Shown: piece after piece, positions 12,041 through 29,639 of the stretch
Position numbering within the stretch: position 1 is the stretch's first letter
Layout of the letters: each line of letters starts with the position of its first letter
Assembly (NCBI RefSeq): GCF_965363235.1
Contig: NC_134849.1
Location: forward strand, 67,413,122 to 67,477,121
Length of the DNA: 64,000 nucleotides
Reading direction: 5' to 3'
Origin: Mytilus galloprovincialis
Lineage: Eukaryota > Mollusca > Bivalvia > Mytilida > Mytilidae
The notes under the pieces: model-generated
What the model was told of the DNA's origin: nothing
The model's database searches: none
What the model saw: only the letters and a program-made list of their open reading frames with translations
Position numbers and translations under genes: made by a program

Positions 12041-13420
12041 TAACTTTTCCTTTAATAAGGGGTACATTTCAAGTAATATGAAATATTTTTTTTATTTTTT
12101 ATTTTGTAATGTTTTATTGACTTTAATATATCTTATTCATTATAAAAATTAGAGGAACCCTCTTTTACAAACATGACAAAATTTGTTTTAAATATATCTA
12201 TTTTTCCCCTTTTAAGTTAAAAAAACATCAAAGTTTTCTACAACAGTAATAGTAGAATGACCCCTTGTCCGAGGGACAGTCCCCATTAAAGGGATTATTC
12301 ATTTAGAGGGTTTTTCCCAACTTGATAATGCTTTTAAATTTAAAAAACAAGTACAGATCATAGTACGGTCTTCAACACAGGGCTTTTGGCCAAGACCAAA
12401 AGGACCCCAAAATAATGACTAGCGTTAAATAATTCGCACAGGAAAACAACGGTCTATTGTCCCCCTTAATTTTTTTTATTTCAAATAAAACCCGATTTAT
12501 TTTTTTTTTTTTTTGTTTTCTTTACCATTTACCGCGACGACAATTTCGTTTTATTCAAAAACTTTTTGATATTTATTTGTGTTATCTATCAAAACAATAA
12601 ACTCAATTTAAAAGACTTTAAACAGTTACTTCGTTTTGCTGCTGTTGTGATCTCTATTGTATGTTTATCAGCAGTTATCAAAATAATTATTAATGATAAT
12701 TAATACAAGGTATATAATCGTAGAACCATCATTTTTAAGCAGTACAGAAAAATATTTCTAAATCAATTCAAACAACGGTTGCCAAACGGAATTATAAATT
12801 TTAGAATTTGAAAAAGTATGCATCATAAAAGCTTATTATTACCCTTGCACACTAAGAACACATTTCTAGGTTTAAAAAAAAGAAAATAGAAAAAAATAAT
12901 TCATCCGACTCGCCCCAAATATTTTGAAAAGCTGGAGGCAAATCTACTTTATAATTTCAGTTGACAGAAGTAAGTACCGAAGTTTTAAGATTTCGTCAAG
13001 TGTCCAATTTAGAACAATCAGCTTATTTAAGACAACCAGAAAAGTTTGTAGATAAATTTCACGCTTATGATCATTTGTTTCTTACATTTATAGATGTCAA
13101 GGGGTTATCAAATTAAAGCATAGAATGAACTATTTCTTTGAAACTCAATTTTGGTTAATTGAACTATATAAATCTAAATGTTCATAAATCGTCATGGCAT
13201 GTTTTTTAAAATGCTTTTCCAGTGAATGTGAATATTTACAAATAAACTCATCAAGGATACCAAGATTAAATTTTGTATTCACACAAAAAGTAAAAAAAAA
13301 AGCCGAACAAAGTACGAAGTTGAAGAGCATTAAAGTCACTATAAAACATAAAAGAGTTTAATATATACTTACATTGTACCTTATTCATAGCTTCAACATG
13401 TTGAATTTGACTTTAATAGA
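12041..13420. other. AT-rich intergenic DNA with a family B fragment
   Basis: Around 12350-12460, GTACGGTCTTCAACACAGGG and following bases match part of dispersed repeat family B (better copies at 13480 and 22000). The remainder is homopolymer-rich with no gene. Confidence 0.4.
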
Positions 13421-14370
13421 GTTAACGGTACCAATTTTCTTGCACCAGATGCGCATTTCGACAATATAAAAAAGAAGATTTGGTATGATTGCCAATGAGA
13501 CAACTATCCACAAAAGACCAAAATGACACAGACATTAACAACTATAGGTCACCGTACGGCCTTCAACAATGAGCAAAGCCAATACCGCATAGTGAGCTAT
13601 AAAAGGCCCGGATAAGACAATGTAAAACAATTCAAACGAGAAAACGAACGGCCTTATTTATGTAAAAAAAATGAACGAAAAACAAATATGTAACACATAA
13701 ACAAACGACAACCACTGAGTTACAGGCTCCTGACCTGAGAAAAGGCACATACATAAATAATGTGGCGGGGTTAAACATGTTAGCGGGATCCCAGCCCTCT
13801 CACTAACCTGGGACAGTGGTATAATAGTACAACATAATAACGAACTACAAAAATCAGTTGAAAAAGGCTTAACTCATCAGATTGACAAAAATACAAGTGG
13901 AAGTGGTATAAACATGTCTCTTCAGTGATGCCCGTGGCCAAAATATTTGAAATCCAAAGCTTAAATAAAAGATAAAGAGCTATAATCCAAAAGGTCCAAA
14001 AAGTATAGCCAAATCCGTGAATGGAATCAGAGCTTTGCATGAGGAGATACATTCCTTAATTTATATTTTTTTTATCGTTTTGTAACAGCAAATTTTAATA
14101 ACTAAAAAAAAACGTATTTTCATGCCAGTACCGAAGTACTAGCTACTGGGCTGGTGATACCCTCGGGGACTAATAGTCCATCAACAGAGGCATCGACCCA
14201 GTGGTAGTAATAAAATTAACGGTACTAATTTCTTGCACCAGATGCGCATTTCGACAATACATGCCTCTTCAGTGATGCTCGTGGCCAAAATATTTGCAAT
14301 CCAAAGCTTATATAAAAGATGAAGAGCTATAATCCGAAAGGTCCAAAAAGTATAGCCAAATCCGTGTTCA
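13421..14370 (+). repeat. Cluster of dispersed repeats (families B and C)
   Basis: Family C words (CTTGCACCAGATGCGCATTT, CAGTGATGC.CGTGGCCAAAA, AGAGCTATAATCC.AAAGGTC) occur at 13421-13460, 13910-14030 and 14210-14365, showing a split and partly repeated element. Family B (GATTGCCAATGAGACAACTA, GGTCACCGTACGGCCTTCAA, GGGGTTAAACATGTTAGCGG) is inserted at about 13475-13830. A piece of the right end of family A (CTACTGGGCTGGTGATACCC) lies at 14140-14205. The nested order suggests successive insertions. Confidence 0.75.
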
Positions 14371-15129
14371 AATTTTCAATTTATTCATCGTAATACTTTA
14401 TTCGTGCAACAAATGGCATTTATAATAGTCCAATACTCAGAGCTTTGATTATGACTTTTTGATTTATAACAAAATGTTTCCTAAAATTTTCCGTTCATAA
14501 ATTAAAAAATAATTATGAAACAAAAAAAGTTTGACAGTCAAAATGGACATTTGATAATCTGTTCAGGTTATATGACTCCTTAAGTATTTCTACATCCTAA
14601 ACTTTAGATGTGTTTTCGTCTTCAATCTTGTAATGTAAGTATATGAAAAAAAAGCGCACCAAACGCTCTAAATTAAGAAAACTTGTATTTTCCTATTTAA
14701 ATGCATTGGTTTTTCGGTAGGATAAAACAATGTATGACTCAGCTTTATATAAAATCTTTCTAGATGTGAAATGTTCATATCATATACCACCGCTGACGGT
14801 CATGATTCTGATTTTAAGAAGGATTAATGGGATGTTACCACTCAGTTGACTATGCTTCTCCAGTTTTTATGTCCTAAGAATACCTTTGACTGTCCCTTTG
14901 GTATCTTTAGTCCCTCTTTTACATGTTTCTGAAAGAATAAAAGTATGTGAATAGTGTTAGGCTCAATGTGTATGTTTATAACTATAGACCACATGCCCCT
15001 TTTTTAACCTTTGCTACATGCGGTTCTTTTTTATGTTGACGATAACAATATTCTCTGGATAATAAAGAAACTGTGCTTTATCAATGAAATACTATGGCTT
15101 TTCTGGTATGAACAGTAGTATCCTTCAGA
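14371..15129. other. Intergenic with a retroelement tail fragment
   Basis: GACTGTCCCTTTGGTATCTT near 14888 is the shared end of the mussel reverse-transcriptase tails (compare 37837). No gene is seen. Confidence 0.45.
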
Positions 15130-15460
15130 CACTTGTCAAAAACAAGAAGACCAAAGAAGCCAGATTATTTAGTTTCACTTTCAGATATATTGATGGTGTT
15201 CTTTCCATTAACAATCCGGACTTTTCTAATCGGGTTCCATTAATATATCCATAAGAACTAGAAATTAAAGAAACGGCTTACTCCGCCTCATATTTAGACT
15301 TATATACCTCGAATTTGACATACACAGTCATCTCAGTACCAGATAGAATCTACGACAAACGAGACGATTTTAATTTTTAAAGTTTAAATTTCCCCTACCT
15401 TAGCGCAATATACCAAGTTCACCTGCATATGGGATATACATTTCCCAACTTATTCGATAT
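15130..15460 (+). pseudogene. Reverse-transcriptase remnant
   Basis: The translation contains ARLFSFTFRYIDGVLSINNP, LIYP, stop, ELEIKET, YSASYLDLYTS, and then, after a frameshift, YDKRDDFNF. The active site is FRYIDG where the family has FRYIDD. The block order matches 40600-40850. The remnant at 30430-30640 is its closest match in this window, as both share the words around TTTGACATACACAGTCATCT. Confidence 0.8.
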
Positions 15461-16029
15461 TAAAGAGCTTGGACTTTGTAAAACGTCACCAGTGTCTGTG
15501 GCTCGATACTTATACATCCCGTCAATGTGTTTGTATTATCTTTCATATTTGCTGGTGTGTTTTGTATATGCTACTTTTTGTGTTTCTTTGGTTCTTATAA
15601 CGTGACACTGTACTTTAAAAGAATCCGTCATTATATTATTGTTTTTTTATATGTCATCATGTTATTGTTCTATTATAAATTTGAAACTCTTTTAAAGACA
15701 AAATCTAAAGAACTTCTGGACAATTTTAAATCTCGGTCTGTTAATATGAATAATCTAACATAACGTTTGATTCTTAACCATGTATACCACAATTCCCCGT
15801 GTGGTTTTTTTTTGAAAAAAACTTGAACGACATTATTTCTTCCTATGTGACGTTTACATTTCCTGACGTCAGATACGCGAAGCAATGAATTTGTTTTTCA
15901 TTTGATAGATGCTTTTGTGCTTGTTTGTAAATGATTGTTTTGAGGTTGTAACACAGCGATGACTGCTGTACCCATATTTGACTATTTTACCTATTATGTC
16001 TGTTTTGTTCACGCATCGTTGTTAATATA

Positions 16030-16420
16030 ACAGATTTTTTTATGCGACTGTCATACAAGTGAGAGGTTAAGCGATATAAAACCAGGTTTAATTCACAATT
16101 TTCTACATTTGAAAATGTCTGTATCAAATCAGGAATATGACAGTTGTTGTCCATTTGTTTGATGTGTTTTGTCATTTGATTTTGCCATTCGATTAGGGAA
16201 TTTCCGATTGAATTTTCCACGGAGTTCAGTATTTTTCTGATTTTATACAGCTGTTCGAAATTAATAAATCGACTGAGAGAAAACAAATCAGAGTAACAAA
16301 CTAAATCCGAGAGAAGAGGAAAACAACAAAACAACAGAAACACTGAAGTGCAACAAAACAAAAAGGCAAATCAACATACATAGAAACGAACTATCATATA
16401 ACAACTGCTATATTCCTGAC
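16030..16420. repeat. Retroelement 3'-tail repeat cluster
   Basis: CGACTGTCATACAAGTGAGA, then AAACCAGGTTTAATTCACAA, GTCATTTGATTTTGCCATTC and, near 16270, the reverse of the tail seen at 62870-62960 (TCGACTGAGAGAAAACAAAT). Two tail families appear joined head to head. The 124-codon minus-strand frame at 15987-16361 is repeat sequence and is not a gene. Confidence 0.6.
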
Positions 16421-16534
16421 TTGGTACAGGTTAGCTACTACTACTGGTAATTTAAACAAGCTACTTTATTTTATATATAACAATATGAATTTTGCTGTGA
16501 AAAAGTCTACCAAGAGGAATATAGTTAAAAAAAC

Positions 16535-16735
16535 TTCCTAAACATTTCTGAGAATCGCATGACATACAATACTGAAGGTATGATACATGTAGAGTCGACA
16601 GATGCTAAATAATCGATATTTCATAGAACTCTGAAATGAAAGGTCTTTATAACTTAAATTGCATTTTCAAAACGGTAAACAGAATATTTGCAGAGATATA
16701 CTGTTGAGGTTTTCGGTAGGTTTCATAACAAATAT
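16535..16735 (+). repeat. Broken copy of the 30.86 kb unit
   Basis: Shares GAATCGCATGACATACAATACTG-type sequence, TGATACATGTAGAGTCGACA, GAGATATACTG and CGGTAGGTTTCAT with 30855-31075 in the same orientation. The reading frame that stays open for 64 codons at 30.9 kb is here interrupted by TAA and TGA. Confidence 0.8.
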
Positions 16736-18039
16736 TATTGTATGCTTGATTTAACAATATGATAGTTGGTTGTTATTTGAAAAAAAAAGTGTTATAATCA
16801 TATTGATTGTGAAAACTAATCTCATTTTTTATATGTGTTTTTCATTTAGAAAGTTTTTAAATTTTGTTGGATTCTTCTTTTGTTTTCTCTCGTTGAAGTA
16901 TGGATATCGGGTACATTAATGACAACTCTATACTATTCTTTCCTAAATATTTATATCAATCGAAGACTCGGTTAAAATTTTTTCTTGATATCTCTTTGCT
17001 GACAGTTAAATTTCACTTTTCCTTTTTTGTGTGTTACCTTTTAATTCGGGCTCCTAATCAATCATAATATTTGAACATCAGTAAACACAGACTGTTACTT
17101 TGATTAAGACAAGTTAGTGTATGTGGGATAAATCTCTTAACCACTGGTTCCGAAAATGAGTGTACCAAATTTAAGTTAGAAATGTTTCCAGTTGTTTATC
17201 TCTAGTTCCATTAATCTGACTGATAACGTTTGAAGTTTTAAAGGACTTCCACTGTTCGAAATTGCCTTGAAGTTCAATATCTTTTGTTATACATGTTATA
17301 TTTATGAATCCTGGTTAAATAAGAAGGGCATAGGGTTTTATAGGGGCCACGTGTTGGTGCATATAGTATGATGTGTGTGGGAAGAAGTCCACTTGTTAAG
17401 GACTTTATATACTAACTTATTTGTTTAATTTAAATAATTAATGGAATTATTATAACTTTTTTCCTGGAGGTTAATTAGATTGTGTATAATGTGTATAAAG
17501 TTGAACGAATAAATGTACAATCGTTTTAAAGAGTAATAAAAAAAGATAAAAAACTGATTTCAATTAGTATAATAGTTACAGCGAGTAGGGTTGACGTTTG
17601 GAATAAAAATATATGTATAAGTGGTAACTTATTTAACTGTGATGATTAAATAATTCATTAAAAATCTTGACAAAACTAAACGGGGGGGGGGGGGGGGTCT
17701 CAACACATGAACACGTATTTTTGTCTCCGACATTTACATGACCTCAGGTAGATTTTAATAAATGTATACAATTATTTTTTCTTCTAATGTTATTTATGTT
17801 GTACTGTGTATTGTTCTATATCAAATACCAACTGTTGGAATTCAATTAACTAATAGTTCTTATACTATAAAATGTGTACAAAGGTAACAGATTTAATGAA
17901 TTGGACGTGACATCAAATGGGGAAGTGTCTTTAAACAAAATGATATAATATGAATAGAGATCATTTTAGTCAATGGTCTTTTCTTTGTATCTCATTGATT
18001 TCAGAGGTACCGCCAGTGATAATTTGATTGTTAATATGT
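16736..18039. other. Intergenic, no gene recognised; poly-G tract
   Basis: A run of 16 G lies at 17682-17697. No conserved open frame or known repeat is recognised. Confidence 0.4.
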
Positions 18040-18160
18040 TCATTTATAGGCTTCAATAGGATTTCCGCGATAGCAGATTGCTTATAAAAAGAAAGCTATT
18101 GAACCAAGAGTTTCAAGTAATAATCATTTGACAGTTTTACGATCGCAATCCCGAAGTTGG
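18040..18160 (+). pseudogene. Possible reverse-transcriptase C-terminal remnant
   Basis: The translation includes CLLIKRKLLNQEFQ, which matches the LLxTRKLLNQEFQ block near the end of the family (compare LLLTRKLLLQEFQ at 2190-2231 on the minus strand). Only about 120 bp can be aligned by eye. Confidence 0.5.
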
Positions 18161-18559
18161 TTTATTTTTTTCGAATATCACTGCCGAACATGACTATCAA
18201 TACGTTCCATACCATACTTCCGTCGTATTTCTTATATTGAGACATTAACGAATGAGGTTATTGTAGCATGTGTACTAAATATTGGCAACATGTACAGTGC
18301 AATATGTCTACAGGGATTTGCATATTCTTCTAGTACACCTACTTCACCTGTTTTTTATATGTTTTAAGTTGCTTAGTCTTTATGTAAGGTATTGTAGATA
18401 TTTGTCTTTTAGAAAATGAATTCATAAATCATATTTATAGTGCTGTGTGTGTTAGGATGTTTATTGCCTTCATGACTAGATCCGTATGGTCATTTTATTA
18501 AACAAGGTAGTAAATAAATGAAGCAGTAGTACTAAGAAAAATACGAAACTCCAAGGTAA

Positions 18560-18980
18560 ATTCAAAAAAGGGGAAGTCGTCCATTCAAAATGATTAAATC
18601 AAACCTTAGACTATATCAAAACAATTGGAACAAATGCAGTTAAAAGTAGAATCACAAAAATACTTAACTTGGAGTAAATTTTAAAAGGATAGTCGCTCAT
18701 TAAATGCCAAAATCAAAAGCTTAAACACACTGAAGGAATGAATACCAACTGTCATGTGTATGAATTGGTACAGACATTATCTTATGTAGCAAATGGTGGA
18801 TTGAACCAGGTTTTATAGCTAGATAAACCTCTGTATAAACTGTTTTATGACAATCGCATCAAATTCCATTATATTGACAACGAGGCGTTAACAAAACAAA
18901 CAGACACAACAGACAAACATCGCACAAATAGGGATACAGAAGTCAACATTGTGTTATCATCCTAATCACTATAAAAAAAA
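18560..18980 (-). repeat. Retroelement 3'-tail repeat
   Basis: Words such as AAACCTCTGTATAAACTGTT, TGACAATCGCATCAAATTCC and the run of CAGACA-type repeats parallel 29880-30060 and 31540-31740. It has no coding content. Confidence 0.55.
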
Positions 18981-19964
18981 ATGTAACAAAGAAAAGTATT
19001 AATTGAATTGTAATGAAAATTCTTCAATTAAAAGATGTTTCCGTGATAACTCTACTTATAATTTCCTTTCGTTCATCGCATTAATCTTTTCAGAACTTTA
19101 TTGCAGATGCATTAAAATAATGTGCTATACATTATTATTTTTTTTTTCTTTTTGATGAATTTACGGGTTGTTTACCTTAAAGTTAATGCTTGAGAAATAC
19201 TGAGAAATATAATTGTTAGATTTATGTAATCATACATAACATATTTTTCAATGGTTTTACAAAGCTTATTGTTTGGCTCATTAATGAGTTTTTATGGACT
19301 TATCGGCATATTACGTCTCTCCTTTTACCTTTAAGTATAAGATTCCATGTAGAAAAAAAAAACTTATGAGAATGGCCTCGTTGTATGATTCACCTTGTAT
19401 TTTACATTATTTTCAAGGTATCAAAATCTCTATATACCGGCTTTACTGATTTCCTGAAACCTGTTTGTTTTTAGAAATCAGATTTCAGAGAATTGCATAT
19501 AAATAACACACACTATTTTTGAAGGTTTACCTGTGTGTGTTTTATAAGAACATTTAGGCTAATCGTTAATGTTCTACATGTTTGAATGCATACCGATCAA
19601 TAGAAAACAATGAGCATCAATAACGTAAGTTTATGTAATAAAACTTGCATTCATTTAACTTTGTTTGTTCCTGTTTTTGTCGCTTGATTACATTTGAACA
19701 AAACATTTTGCTTTATCAAAATAATCAATTACCAACTATATGCTCGGCATTCTAAAATTAATCAACCAAATGTATTGGTTACTATAATTATACTCTGCAG
19801 ATGAACACAGGGCTTTAAATATTGATGAAAGTTTTTTTAAGGTTTGAAAGTGTAAAAACTAAATAATTACATCGTTTACTTCGATGTGTGTATATCAAAG
19901 TCAGATACAGTATGTCATTTGTACAATTTTGATTGTTAAATACACAATTTTGTATTTATATAAA
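18981..19964. other. Intergenic, no gene recognised
   Basis: AT-rich, with poly-T and poly-A runs and no motif-bearing open frame. Confidence 0.4.
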
Positions 19965-20170
19965 ATTGAGAATGGAAATAGGGAATGTGTCAAAGAGACA
20001 TCAACCCGACCATAGAGCAGACAACAGTCGAAGACCCCCAATTGGTCTACAATGAAGCGAGAAAATCCCGCACCCGGAGGAGTCCTTTAGCTGGCCGCTC
20101 AACAAATATGTATACTAGTAAAGTGATAATGGACGTCATACTAAACTCCGAATTATACACAAGAAACTAA
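19965..20170 (+). repeat. Dispersed repeat family D
   Basis: Starts GAATGGAAATAGGGAATGTG, then CAAAGAGACATCAACCCGAC, AGAGCAGACAACAG, CCCGCACCCGGAGGAGTCCT and AGCTGGCC. The same series appears at 36721-36960 and 51650-51810 (+) and in reverse at 24945-25017, 45985-46060, 50027-50104 and 62570-62650. I infer a short non-autonomous element; the sharp left edge GAATGGAAAT is constant. Confidence 0.8.
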
Positions 20171-20404
20171 AATAAAAAATCATAGAAGACTAACAAAGGA
20201 TCTTGATAGTATATTTATTGATTAAAAGACATTAAAATCTAAATTTCCATTTACTGACAAACTACTTTGTAAAAATTGATAATCCATTTTAAAATAAAAA
20301 GAACATATATCCAGATGCAATATATGAAATTTTCATATTAAATCATTTTTATTTGATTTTTTTAGACCTCAATATGATTTCCTTCATAGAAGACTGCTGT
20401 ATAT

Positions 20405-20634
20405 CACTAGTAGCACGATTTCAGTCGGAAACGGTCATTTTGGTCTGATCGTATCTTAATTGACTGGATTTACCGCTAGAGGAAAACGTCAAGACTTGTC
20501 AGATCGTTAAGTCTCCGTTCGGATCGATAGTCTCATTAGGTAAATTAGTCCGTTAAGGCATGTCAAGATATTTAAGACTGTATCTTCTAGCGAGCTGTTT
20601 AGATCCGTTAAGACCGTGTCAGACCAAAACAGAT
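20405..20634 (+). repeat. Unit 1 of a near-identical inverted repeat pair
   Basis: From CACTAGTAGCACGATTTCAG to GACCAAAACAGATC this matches the reverse complement of 29172-29402 with only about three or four differences by eye. Weaker similarity continues to about 20690 (GTGTCAGACC.TGTTTAGATC). It interrupts what looks like reverse-transcriptase debris (YDFLHRRLL at 20357-20390). No coding motif is seen. Confidence 0.9.
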
Positions 20635-20699
20635 CAAAACTCAAAATCAACGTTCAAAAGTGTCAGACCATGTTTAGATCCGTTCAGTGCCGGTATGAT

Positions 20700-21999
20700 A
20701 CCACGAGTTACGCCCCTTCTGCTTGATTAGTGCATTTTAGATTAATTATATATTTATTTGAAGTTAAAGTATTATATCATGTATATCTCTCGAATAAATA
20801 ATAATAAAAAAAAAGTAATTAAAGATTAAATCCTCTATTGATTCTTTATTTCTGTTGTTGTTTGTTGGGTAACTAATAAATTATTCGTCTATATATGTTG
20901 CTTATTTTCTAATAAATATTAGTTTATATTAGCTATAAAGTGCAAGGACGTATGGTAATTATATACACATGAACTCTTTGTAAACATATTTTTCGTATTT
21001 GAAAATTAGAAACGGAAATATCTTAAACATAACCTAAAAAGGCGATGTTGTATATTTGCCAACGAGACAATCAATTGAAATGAAGCCAAAGCAAAAATTA
21101 ACACATGCATATTTTTGTTTTAATTCGTATTCTGTTGATATGTCCTACTTTACTATTACCGTTGGAGCTGGTTTTTTTTATTATTATTTTCGTTCTAGTT
21201 AGTCTGTTAAAATCGGAAACGCTTCTATTACCATAGCTTTGTACTGTACAACCTCAGAGTGTACAACATATCATTAAACAATTATTTATTTTACACAAAG
21301 GTGCGTCTAAACACCACCAAGGTCGCCAACGTACATGAAGCTGATCATGATACTGCATTCAGTCTGTGTAGAGATAGTGTTAAAACTATAAATAAAGTAC
21401 CGCCGTATAAAGATTTTCATCCAAACAATTAATCACGTTATCCTTATGTTTATTTTCTAACCCATGCATATGTATATAGCAGCAGTGGCAGATTAACTGA
21501 CCCCCCTCCAATGCAGGTTCCCAAAAAATGTTCTAACATAATTTGTTTGCTACTTCTTGTCTAGAGCGGAAATTTATCACAGCAGAGCTTGATTTGACTT
21601 CTTAATTGGCCGTTATTTAATACAAACGTCCAGATGTATGTGTAGTTTATATATACGTGATTAATGACAACTTATCGGTGGGTGTGTAAATATTCACACC
21701 TGTGTGTAATGTCTCTGCAAAAGTTTTGATGTAAAATACATTTACATGCATGTTGATTTGAATAGTACGAATTTATATTGGTTTATAATACAATGCATAT
21801 TAAAATCGATTTACAGGTGAAACTTCTGGTCTGTGTTTTAAAGAATTGGTACAAATTTGTTCCTTATCTGTCCTATTACATTCATCTATGGTATTTGAAA
21901 TGAAAATAACCACAAAACCAGTCATTTTGGCAATTAAGATTCTATGAAGAAACCCTTTTAAGGTGACTATATCAGAGACAAAACAAAATGTGTACAATA
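20700..21999. other. Intergenic, no gene recognised
   Basis: Short family B words occur near 21040-21080 (TTGCCAACGAGACAATCAAT). A fragment of a repeat with GCAGTGGCAGATTAACTGAC lies at 21480, with a reverse relative near 48400-48460. There is no gene. Confidence 0.4.
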
Positions 22000-22240
22000 G
22001 ATATAAGAAAGAAGATTTTGTATGATTGCCAAAGAGACAACTCTCCACAAGAGACCAAAATGACACAGAAATTACCATATAGGTCACCGTACGGCCGTCA
22101 ACAATGAGCAAAAGCCCATACCGCCTAGTCAGCTATAAAAGGCCCCGAAATAACCATGTAAAACGAGAAAACTAACTGCTTATTTATGTACAAAAATGAA
22201 CGAAAAACAAATATGTAACGCATAAACAAACAACTACTGA
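22000..22240 (+). repeat. Dispersed repeat family B
   Basis: TGATTGCCAAAGAGACAACT, CCACAAGAGACCAAAATGAC, AGGTCACCGTACGGCCGTCA and AGCTATAAAAGGCCCCGAAA match 13480-13660 closely. Reverse copies or fragments lie at 48150-48260 and 51000-51105. Confidence 0.8.
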
Positions 22241-23500
22241 ATAAGTTTTCAACACGAAAAGAAAACGACAGTACAAATTATGTTAAGAATCTAATCTAAA
22301 ATAAAAATGAGAAGAATGCTCGTACAAAATAAATATTTATATATTTCGAAAAGGTGACTTTATTTACCAGCAATTTAAAAAATAATAAATACATATTTGA
22401 ACAATACAACAAAGAATTTTTCAACACAGGATCAGGATATTATAACTTGATAAAGGAATTCGAATATGGAATGGTGGTTGTTTACAACGGATCCAAGAAA
22501 AGACACGTATATGTCAATAAACATGCTATTAAAATAAGAACATGTGGTATATAATTTCAAATGAGATGTCTGTTTATTACAAGTTATAGCTACTGGTAGA
22601 AAAAGCTCCAGTAAAATTAAATTATATCAAGGATGGGAGAGAACTTAATATCTGAAAGACAGAGAAACATGACACAAAATCCTTCAACATGATTTTTTAT
22701 TATATCAATGTCATGATTCAGGAACTTTTCAATATTCCTATAGCATCCGACGAACGAACGAACCAGTTTGATTTTTTTAGTGAGAACAGCATTTTATCAA
22801 ACCATATTTATATATCTTCAATATAAAATTAAGGAGATATGATATGATTGTCAAACTTCAAAAAATAAATGGATTAAAGGGAAAATTCGCAAAAAAATAA
22901 AATTTGATATTATGTTTATCCTAAATATGAAAATGTCTGCTTAAAATGGTCTCTTTTTTTTCGTCTCGCTTCGCTCAGCGTTATTTTTGAATCCACATCG
23001 TTTCAACCCTGGCTACGCCATTGGGATGGTAGTACACGCTTGTCCTTTAAAGTTAGTCTGTCTGTTTGATAATTTACAGTTTAAGGAGAATAATTCGTCT
23101 TTTGCAAAGAATATATAAAGAATAGTCTGAAAATGTGCTTACGATTTCATTCAGGCAGAGAGAAATATGTTTTTATTTTATTTCATAGGATTATTTAGTA
23201 CAAATATAAAAATTGTCTTAATCTTTTACAATTTACAAATATGATTTGGTAGTGTGTTTTTTCATGCACATGGTACATGAAACTTGTATGATCTTACTTT
23301 TGTCAGAGATCTATGAACTGTTGCAAATAGGACGTTCTGGAAAACACAAGTCGCATTATAAAATGCTTGTTAAATTCCGTTACATGTGATACGTTCATAT
23401 TTAAATACCTTTCTGTTGAATAAGAAAGTGTAAAAACAGTTATTGAAATTCGCCTGAAAAGAGAAAACGAGTAGTGATTATGTAACTAACTTTTTTTCAT
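22241..23500. other. Intergenic with one unassigned open frame
   Basis: A plus-strand frame at 22354-22554 (66 codons) reads FNTGSGYYNLIKEFEYGMVV then YNGSKKRHVYVNKH, preceded by an acceptor-like TTTACCAG at about 22368. It has a protein-like look but I do not recognise it and cannot join it to other exons. The rest shows nothing. Confidence 0.25.
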
Positions 23501-24228
23501 AGGACATTTGCGCTTTTTTTTTTTGGACACTTGCGCTTCAAAACATAGGACATTTGCGCTTGTTTTGAAAGGACATTTGCGCTTTTTACATATGACATTT
23601 AAGCTTTTGCAATATTTGGTTGTTATGAATTCCCTCCTCTTTTCCAGGGTTAGGTCCGGTAGGATTGTAATTTCATCAGACTTCCCAGTCAACACAATAA
23701 ATACAAGGGGAATATAGTTCCCATTTTTAAATCCATAACTCAGTCTGGTATAAAGCTGGTATAAAACATTTGGGCAACAATTAAATGTTCCGTCCGTTTG
23801 TGAGTGAATATGTTCATTTTTCTGACTAAAAATATTAGTAATCCCATTGTTCGTTTTAATTCTAGCATTACACTTTTTCACGGTACAATTCCATGAAAGG
23901 TCTTCACTTTTGAAAGTTTGATCAAAACGATACGAAAATCCATCATGACATGTACATTTTTTACCTTTAATAAATTAAAAGTCTCTATAACTTTAAACTT
24001 TATGTCTAAGACTTTGTTAATGCGAACTAACTAATACCAAATATAAGTTGATTTTATTTACTTAATGATTACTTCTCACTGAAAATTTACAGGTATACGA
24101 CTATAGGTAAAAAGCGCAAATGTCCGGTCAATTTAATACAGGTTAATCAAAATTTAAAGTGCAAATGTCCATAGTGTTTGAAGCGCAAATGTCCTACCGA
24201 TTTACAGGTAAAAAAGCGCAAACGTCCT
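23501..24228 (-). mobile_element. Internally deleted Mutator-like (MULE) element with FLYWCH zinc finger
   Basis: The ends are near-perfect inverted repeats: AGGACATTTGCGCTTTTTT at 23501 and, reversed at 24228, the same with one change. Each end carries a direct array of GGACATTTGCGCTT: left at 23501, 23525, 23548 and 23571, with a decayed fifth near 23593; right, inverted, at 24112, 24157, 24181 and 24214. Between them the minus strand codes CHDGFSYRF, SWNCTVKKCNARIKT and NEHIH, the Cys/Cys/His/His pattern of a FLYWCH zinc finger. This runs directly into QTDGTFNCCPNVLYQLYT and IPLVFIVLTGKSDE, the first Asp block of a MULE transposase. FLYWCH followed by MULE is the normal domain order in such transposases, but the stretch between them is missing here, as is everything downstream. 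It is therefore a non-autonomous derivative. No target-site duplication was seen. Confidence 0.8.
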
Positions 24229-29171
<4,943 letters not shown>

Positions 29172-29402
29172 GGTCTGTTTTGGTCTGACACGGTCTTAAC
29201 GGATCTAAACAGCTCGCTAGAAGATACAGTCTTAAATATCTTGACATGCCTTAACGGACTAATTTACCTAATGAGACTATCGATCCGAACGGAGACTTAA
29301 CGATCTGACAAATCTTGACGTTTTCCTCTAGCGGTAAATCCAGTCAATTAAGATACGATCAGACCAAAATAACCGTTTCAGACTGAAATCGTGCTACTAG
29401 TG
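29172..29402 (-). repeat. Unit 2 of the inverted repeat pair
   Basis: Reverse complement of 20405-20634 with about three or four substitutions, ending in CGTGCTACTAGTG. The 66-codon frame at 29100-29300 lies within it and has no motif of its own. Confidence 0.9.
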
Positions 29403-29639
29403 TATGTACAGGTTAACAAATAGAAAACAATGGATATGCATATGAAAAGTTAGTTTATGTGAACACATTTATCCTTTCTTATTTTAAATTGCAAAGTGTT
29501 GTAAGTCACTTATTACGATTTAATTCAATAATCATGTAATGGTAATCACTAAATAACACGAGTAAAGTGTTTAAGAATATAAGTCTTGTATACTGATGTA
29601 CCCCTTTTTTGACATTTTTACTTATTATATTTTTTTATT

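Noticed and set aside
11717..12067. Opposed open frames of 105 and 116 codons
   Set aside because: The DNA matches a retroelement 3' tail found at 37650-37820 and lacks protein motifs.
15987..16361. 124-codon minus-strand open frame
   Set aside because: Made of two retroelement tail repeats that occur many times in the window.
22354..22554. Protein-like 66-codon frame as a gene
   Set aside because: No recognisable family, no partner exon and no conserved motif; kept only as a note in the intergenic entry.
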